55,506 nucleotides of DNA from the NCBI GenBank assembly GCA_018433765.1, contig JAHDQO010000031.1, positions 1 through 55,506 on the forward strand. The letters are read 5' to 3'. Under the pieces are notes generated by a model. That model saw only the letters and a program-made list of their open reading frames with translations. It ran no database searches and had not been told where the DNA came from. This DNA is from Tissierellales bacterium (GTDB lineage Bacteria > Bacillota > Clostridia > Tissierellales > Sedimentibacteraceae). A program made the position numbers and the translations under genes. Shown in pieces: positions 52,447-55,506 of this stretch (positions are counted from its first letter, which is position 1; every line of letters begins with the position of its first letter).

Positions 52447-54141
52447 ATGACATTTAAAGATTATAAATATGAAAGACTTGACATTAAAGAAATTGAAAAT
52501 CAGTTTACAGCTTTAGTTGAAGAATTTAAAAATGCAGATTCATTTGAAACACAGGACAAAGTAATGACAAAAATCAATGAAATAAACAATAACTTTGAAA
52601 CAATGACAAACTTAGTTTATATTAGACACACAATTAATACAAATGATAAATTTTATGATGAAGAAAATGAATACTGTGATGAAATTACTCCAATATTTGA
52701 AGGACTTACAACAGAATACTATAAAGCATTGGTTAAATCTAAATTTAAAGATGAACTCGAAAAGAAATGGGGAGAACAGTTATTCACATTAGCAGAGATG
52801 CAAATGAAGACATTTTCTAAAGAAGTTTTAAAGGATCTGCAGGAAGAAAATAAATTAAGCAGTCAATATTCAAAACTTGTAGCTTCAGCTAAAATAGAGT
52901 TTGATGGAGAAATAAGAAATTTATCTCAATTAACTCCATATATGCAGTCAAAAGACAGACAAGTTAGAAAAGATGCTTATGAGAAGTGGTCAAATTTTTT
53001 TGCTGAAAATGAAGAAAAATTTGATGACATTTATGATAAATTAGTAAAAGTAAGACATAAAATTGCTAAAAAGTTAGGATTTGAGAATTTCATAGAATTA
53101 GCATACTTAAGAATGTCACGTTCCGAGTATGGACCTAAAGAAGCTGAAGCATATAGAAAGCAGGTACTTGAAAACATTGTACCTTTAGCTGTTAAACTTA
53201 GAGAAAGACAAGCAAAAAGATTAGGATTAGACAGCTTAAAATATTATGATGAATCATTAACATATACAACTGGAAATGCTCTGCCTAAAGGAAATAGAGA
53301 TTGGATGGTAGAGCAAGCTAAAAAAATGTATTCAGAGATATCAAAAGAAACAGATGAGTTTTTTACATATATGGTAAACAATGAATTGCTTGATTTAGAT
53401 AGTAAACAAGGTAAAGAGCCGGGAGGTTACTGTACTTATATTCCTGATTACAAATCACCTTTTATATTTGCTAATTTTAATGGTACATCTGGTGATGTAG
53501 ACGTTCTTACTCATGAAGCAGGTCATGCTTTTCAAGTGTACTCAAGTAGAAATTATGAGATACCTGAGTATTATGGTCCTACATATGAAGCATGTGAGAT
53601 ACATTCTATGAGTATGGAATTTATAACTTGGCCTTGGATGAAATTATTTTTCAAAGAAGATGAATTAAAATTTAAGTTCGATCATTTGTCAGAGAGCATA
53701 TTATTTATTCCTTATGGTGTTACTGTAGATGAATTTCAGCATGAAGTATATAAAAACCCTGATATGACACCGACAGAAAGAAAAGAAAAATGGTTAGAAA
53801 TAGAAAAGAAATATCTGCCTACAAAAGACTATGAAGACAATGATTTCTTAAAAAGAGGCGGTTTTTGGTTTAAGCAAGGTCATATTTTTAGTGTTCCTTT
53901 CTATTACATAGATTATACTTTAGCACAAGTATGTGCACATCAGTTTTGGATAAAATTTAGAGAAAATAGGGAAGAAGCTTGGAAAGAATATAAAAAACTT
54001 TGTGAAATGGGAGGAAGTCACCCATTCCTTAAGTTATTAGAGCTTACTAATTTAAAAAATCCATTTGAAAATGGAACAATAGAATATGTAACAAAACCAA
54101 TTAAAAAATGGTTAGATGAAGTAGATGACAGTATTCTATAA
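52447..54141 (+). CDS. pepF: Oligoendopeptidase F (M3B family)
   Basis: A 564-residue zinc metallopeptidase that degrades medium-size peptides in the cytoplasm. The catalytic HEAGH motif lies near residue 357 in VLTHEAGHAFQVY, and the third zinc ligand Glu in ACEIHSMSMEFITWPWM. The N-terminal helical domain is complete and the length is normal for PepF. AAGAGGTG lies before ATG. A terminator is not obvious after it; the AI-2E family gene follows after 70 bp. Confidence 0.95.
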   Translation: MTFKDYKYERLDIKEIENQFTALVEEFKNADSFETQDKVMTKINEINNNFETMTNLVYIRHTINTNDKFYDEENEYCDEITPIFEGLTTEYYKALVKSKFKDELEKKWGEQLFTLAEMQMKTFSKEVLKDLQEENKLSSQYSKLVASAKIEFDGEIRNLSQLTPYMQSKDRQVRKDAYEKWSNFFAENEEKFDDIYDKLVKVRHKIAKKLGFENFIELAYLRMSRSEYGPKEAEAYRKQVLENIVPLAVKLRERQAKRLGLDSLKYYDESLTYTTGNALPKGNRDWMVEQAKKMYSEISKETDEFFTYMVNNELLDLDSKQGKEPGGYCTYIPDYKSPFIFANFNGTSGDVDVLTHEAGHAFQVYSSRNYEIPEYYGPTYEACEIHSMSMEFITWPWMKLFFKEDELKFKFDHLSESILFIPYGVTVDEFQHEVYKNPDMTPTERKEKWLEIEKKYLPTKDYEDNDFLKRGGFWFKQGHIFSVPFYYIDYTLAQVCAHQFWIKFRENREEAWKEYKKLCEMGGSHPFLKLLELTNLKNPFENGTIEYVTKPIKKWLDEVDDSIL

Positions 54142-54211
54142 AAATTTAAAGAATTGCTAATACTAATAAAATATATTAAATATTTGCATACTAAAAGTAG
54201 AGGTGTAAAAA

Positions 54212-55366
54212 ATAAAAAAACAAAAGAGCATAATTAGATTATATTTACCTATTATCCTTATTACATTATTAATAACAATGATGTTATTTAAAAGTGACGC
54301 TATATCATGGTTTTTTGGAGTTATAAATCCAGTTCTTGTTGCATTTGTCATAGCATATTTACTTGATTCTATAGTTAAATTTTTTATGAGAAAATTGAGA
54401 ATAAGAAGAGGATTTAGCATATTGCTGTCATATATATGTGTTTTATTACTAATAACAGCATTGTTCGCATTGCTCGTACCTTCACTATCAGAAAATTTTA
54501 ATGCAGTAGTTACATTTTTAGTTGATGGTAATATAGATATTGAGAGCATGGTTGAAGGATTAAAAGGTAATTCTGACAATAAAATTATAAATGAATTAGT
54601 AAATTTTATACAAAATTCTAGTGGTGATGTACAGGAAGAAATAAATAAAGCTGTAGGATATATTGCAACTTATGTAATGAATTTTGTTAAGAATTTTGGA
54701 ATGGGAATTTTTTCAACAATAACTAGCTTTATCATATCAATATATATGCTTATTGAAAAAGATGATATTATTGCTAGAGTAAAAAGATTTGTGTACGCAT
54801 ATTTTGAAAAAAGAAAAGCAAACAGGGTTACATATGTAGTTAATATGGCTAATACAACATTCAAAAGTTATTTAAATGGTAAAATATTAGATGCTTTTAT
54901 TGTTGGATTGATTACCATAACCTTATTTACTATATTTAACGTTCCTTATGCACCTTTAATGGGGTCTCTTATAGGTTTATTTAACATAATACCTTATTTT
55001 GGACCTATAATTGGTTCTGTGCCTGTAATAGTTGTATCATTTTTTGTAGAACCTTCTAAAGCATTAACTGCTTTGATAATTATAATTATTGTTCAGCAAA
55101 TAGATGGTAATTATTTAGACCCTAAGATTGTCAGCAGTAATGTTGGTGTTTCACCATTTTGGGTATTAGCAGCTGTAACAGTTGGTGGAGCAGCAGGAGG
55201 TCCTGTGGGAATGGTAATTGGAGTTCCAACTTTAGTTTTAGTTAAAACATTAATAGAAGAAAATATTGATTTAAGACTAAAAGAAAAAGATATGAGCAAC
55301 TTAGAAAAAGATAAGATGATAGTAACAAAGATTAGAAAAAGTAGAAAGAAAAAGTCAAAGAATTAA
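54212..55366 (+). CDS. AI-2E transporter family membrane protein, probable AUA start
   Basis: About 384 residues with seven to eight membrane helices and the family core YLNGKILDAFIVGLIT, then PLMGSLIGLFNIIPYFGP and DPKIVSSNVGVSPFWVL. The family includes AI-2 exporters and Na+/H+ antiporters; the substrate is unknown. The first ATG is 54278, but in-frame sequence before it (KKQKSIIRLYLPIILIT) looks like the normal N-terminus with its first helix. The AGAGGTG site (54199-54205) points to ATA at 54212. A stop codon at 54206 and the absence of other start codons support this. It ends directly at the IS boundary. Confidence 0.82.
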   Translation: MKKQKSIIRLYLPIILITLLITMMLFKSDAISWFFGVINPVLVAFVIAYLLDSIVKFFMRKLRIRRGFSILLSYICVLLLITALFALLVPSLSENFNAVVTFLVDGNIDIESMVEGLKGNSDNKIINELVNFIQNSSGDVQEEINKAVGYIATYVMNFVKNFGMGIFSTITSFIISIYMLIEKDDIIARVKRFVYAYFEKRKANRVTYVVNMANTTFKSYLNGKILDAFIVGLITITLFTIFNVPYAPLMGSLIGLFNIIPYFGPIIGSVPVIVVSFFVEPSKALTALIIIIIVQQIDGNYLDPKIVSSNVGVSPFWVLAAVTVGGAAGGPVGMVIGVPTLVLVKTLIEENIDLRLKEKDMSNLEKDKMIVTKIRKSRKKKSKN

Positions 55367-55506
55367 TGAACCGACCCCCAAAAGTTAGACCTAAAAATCT
55401 AACAATTGGAGGTCGGTTTTTTATGGCAAAATATAGCTATGAATTCAAGAAAAAAATTGTAAATGCATACATAAATGGTGAAGGAAGTAAACAGTTTTTA
55501 GCAAAT
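55367..55506 (+). mobile_element. IS3-type insertion sequence, left end (cut by window)
   Basis: The terminal sequence TGAACCGACCCCCAAAAGTT begins immediately after the AI-2E stop codon and is like the inverted repeats of IS3/IS150-group elements. ACCGACC and TTAGA can pair with TCTAA and GGTCGGT, a terminator-like hairpin that also covers the ribosome site of the transposase gene. The right end is outside the window. Confidence 0.82.
55423..55506 (+). CDS. IS3-type transposase OrfA (partial)
   Basis: The first 28 residues are visible (MAKYSYEFKKKIVNAYINGE and on), typical of the helix-turn-helix protein OrfA of IS3/IS150 elements. GGAGG lies 10 bp before ATG. The gene continues beyond the window. 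Confidence 0.85.
   Translation, partial: MAKYSYEFKKKIVNAYINGEGSKQFLAN

Overview
The window is AT-rich, gene-dense DNA of a strictly anaerobic, Gram-positive type bacterium, most likely one of the Clostridia. The grounds are strong AGGAGG ribosome binding sites, a leucine T-box, S-layer homology domains, ferredoxin-based redox enzymes and a B12 mutase fermentation. There are no rRNA or tRNA genes and no CRISPR array. One insertion sequence of IS3 type begins at the right edge.

Left flank (1-13205), housekeeping and accessory genes: the C-terminal part of a repetitive S-layer protein; a T-box controlled leuS; a cold shock gene; a PspC protein; a YtrA-type GntR regulator with its ABC transporter; an MFS exporter; a NapH-like membrane iron-sulfur protein behind a CsoR-like palindrome; a CNNM/CBS membrane protein; asnA; and a VanY-type lipoprotein.

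Centre (13206-42466), a complete nicotinate fermentation island of the kind known from Eubacterium barkeri. Unit 1 (13701-27349) carries hgd, hmd, dmdA, dmdB, mgm, mii, a MutL/GlmL-type reactivase, dml, ena, hnr and two proteins of unknown role (an ApbE-like UPF0280 protein and an AA_synth family protein). Unit 2 (27756-32483) carries the four-subunit molybdenum nicotinate dehydrogenase ndhFSLM and an orphan PTS-IIC-like membrane protein. A structured RNA with its own promoter and terminator then precedes xdhC. Next come a methyltransferase and a three-subunit NuoE/NuoF/NuoG-GltD complex that looks like a ferredoxin-dependent bifurcating transhydrogenase (Stn type). Unit 3 is an NCS1 permease. 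Together these take nicotinate through 6-hydroxynicotinate, 2-formylglutarate, 2-methyleneglutarate, 3-methylitaconate and dimethylmalate to pyruvate and propionate. The transhydrogenase would exchange electrons among NADPH, NADH and ferredoxin.

Control: units 1, 2 and 3 each have a near-perfect sigma-54 promoter. Each is preceded by three ATTTCA-N4-TGAAAT palindromes in a repeated geometry, with the first two centres exactly 22 bp apart in all three cases and the third 62-65 bp further on. A sigma-54 activator with a duplicated sensor module is encoded nearby (44038-45621, minus). I infer one nicotinate regulon.

Right flank (42549-55506): glutamate dehydrogenase; the sigma-54 activator; NAD(P)HX epimerase; a MerR/zinc-ribbon/methyltransferase fusion next to a 19-bp-spacer MerR-type promoter and an MFS exporter; an XRE regulator with a membrane protein; a PepT-like peptidase; a CmpB-family membrane protein; oligoendopeptidase F; an AI-2E family permease; and the start of an IS3-type element. 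Two genes (dmdA and the AI-2E gene) appear to start at AUU or AUA codons.
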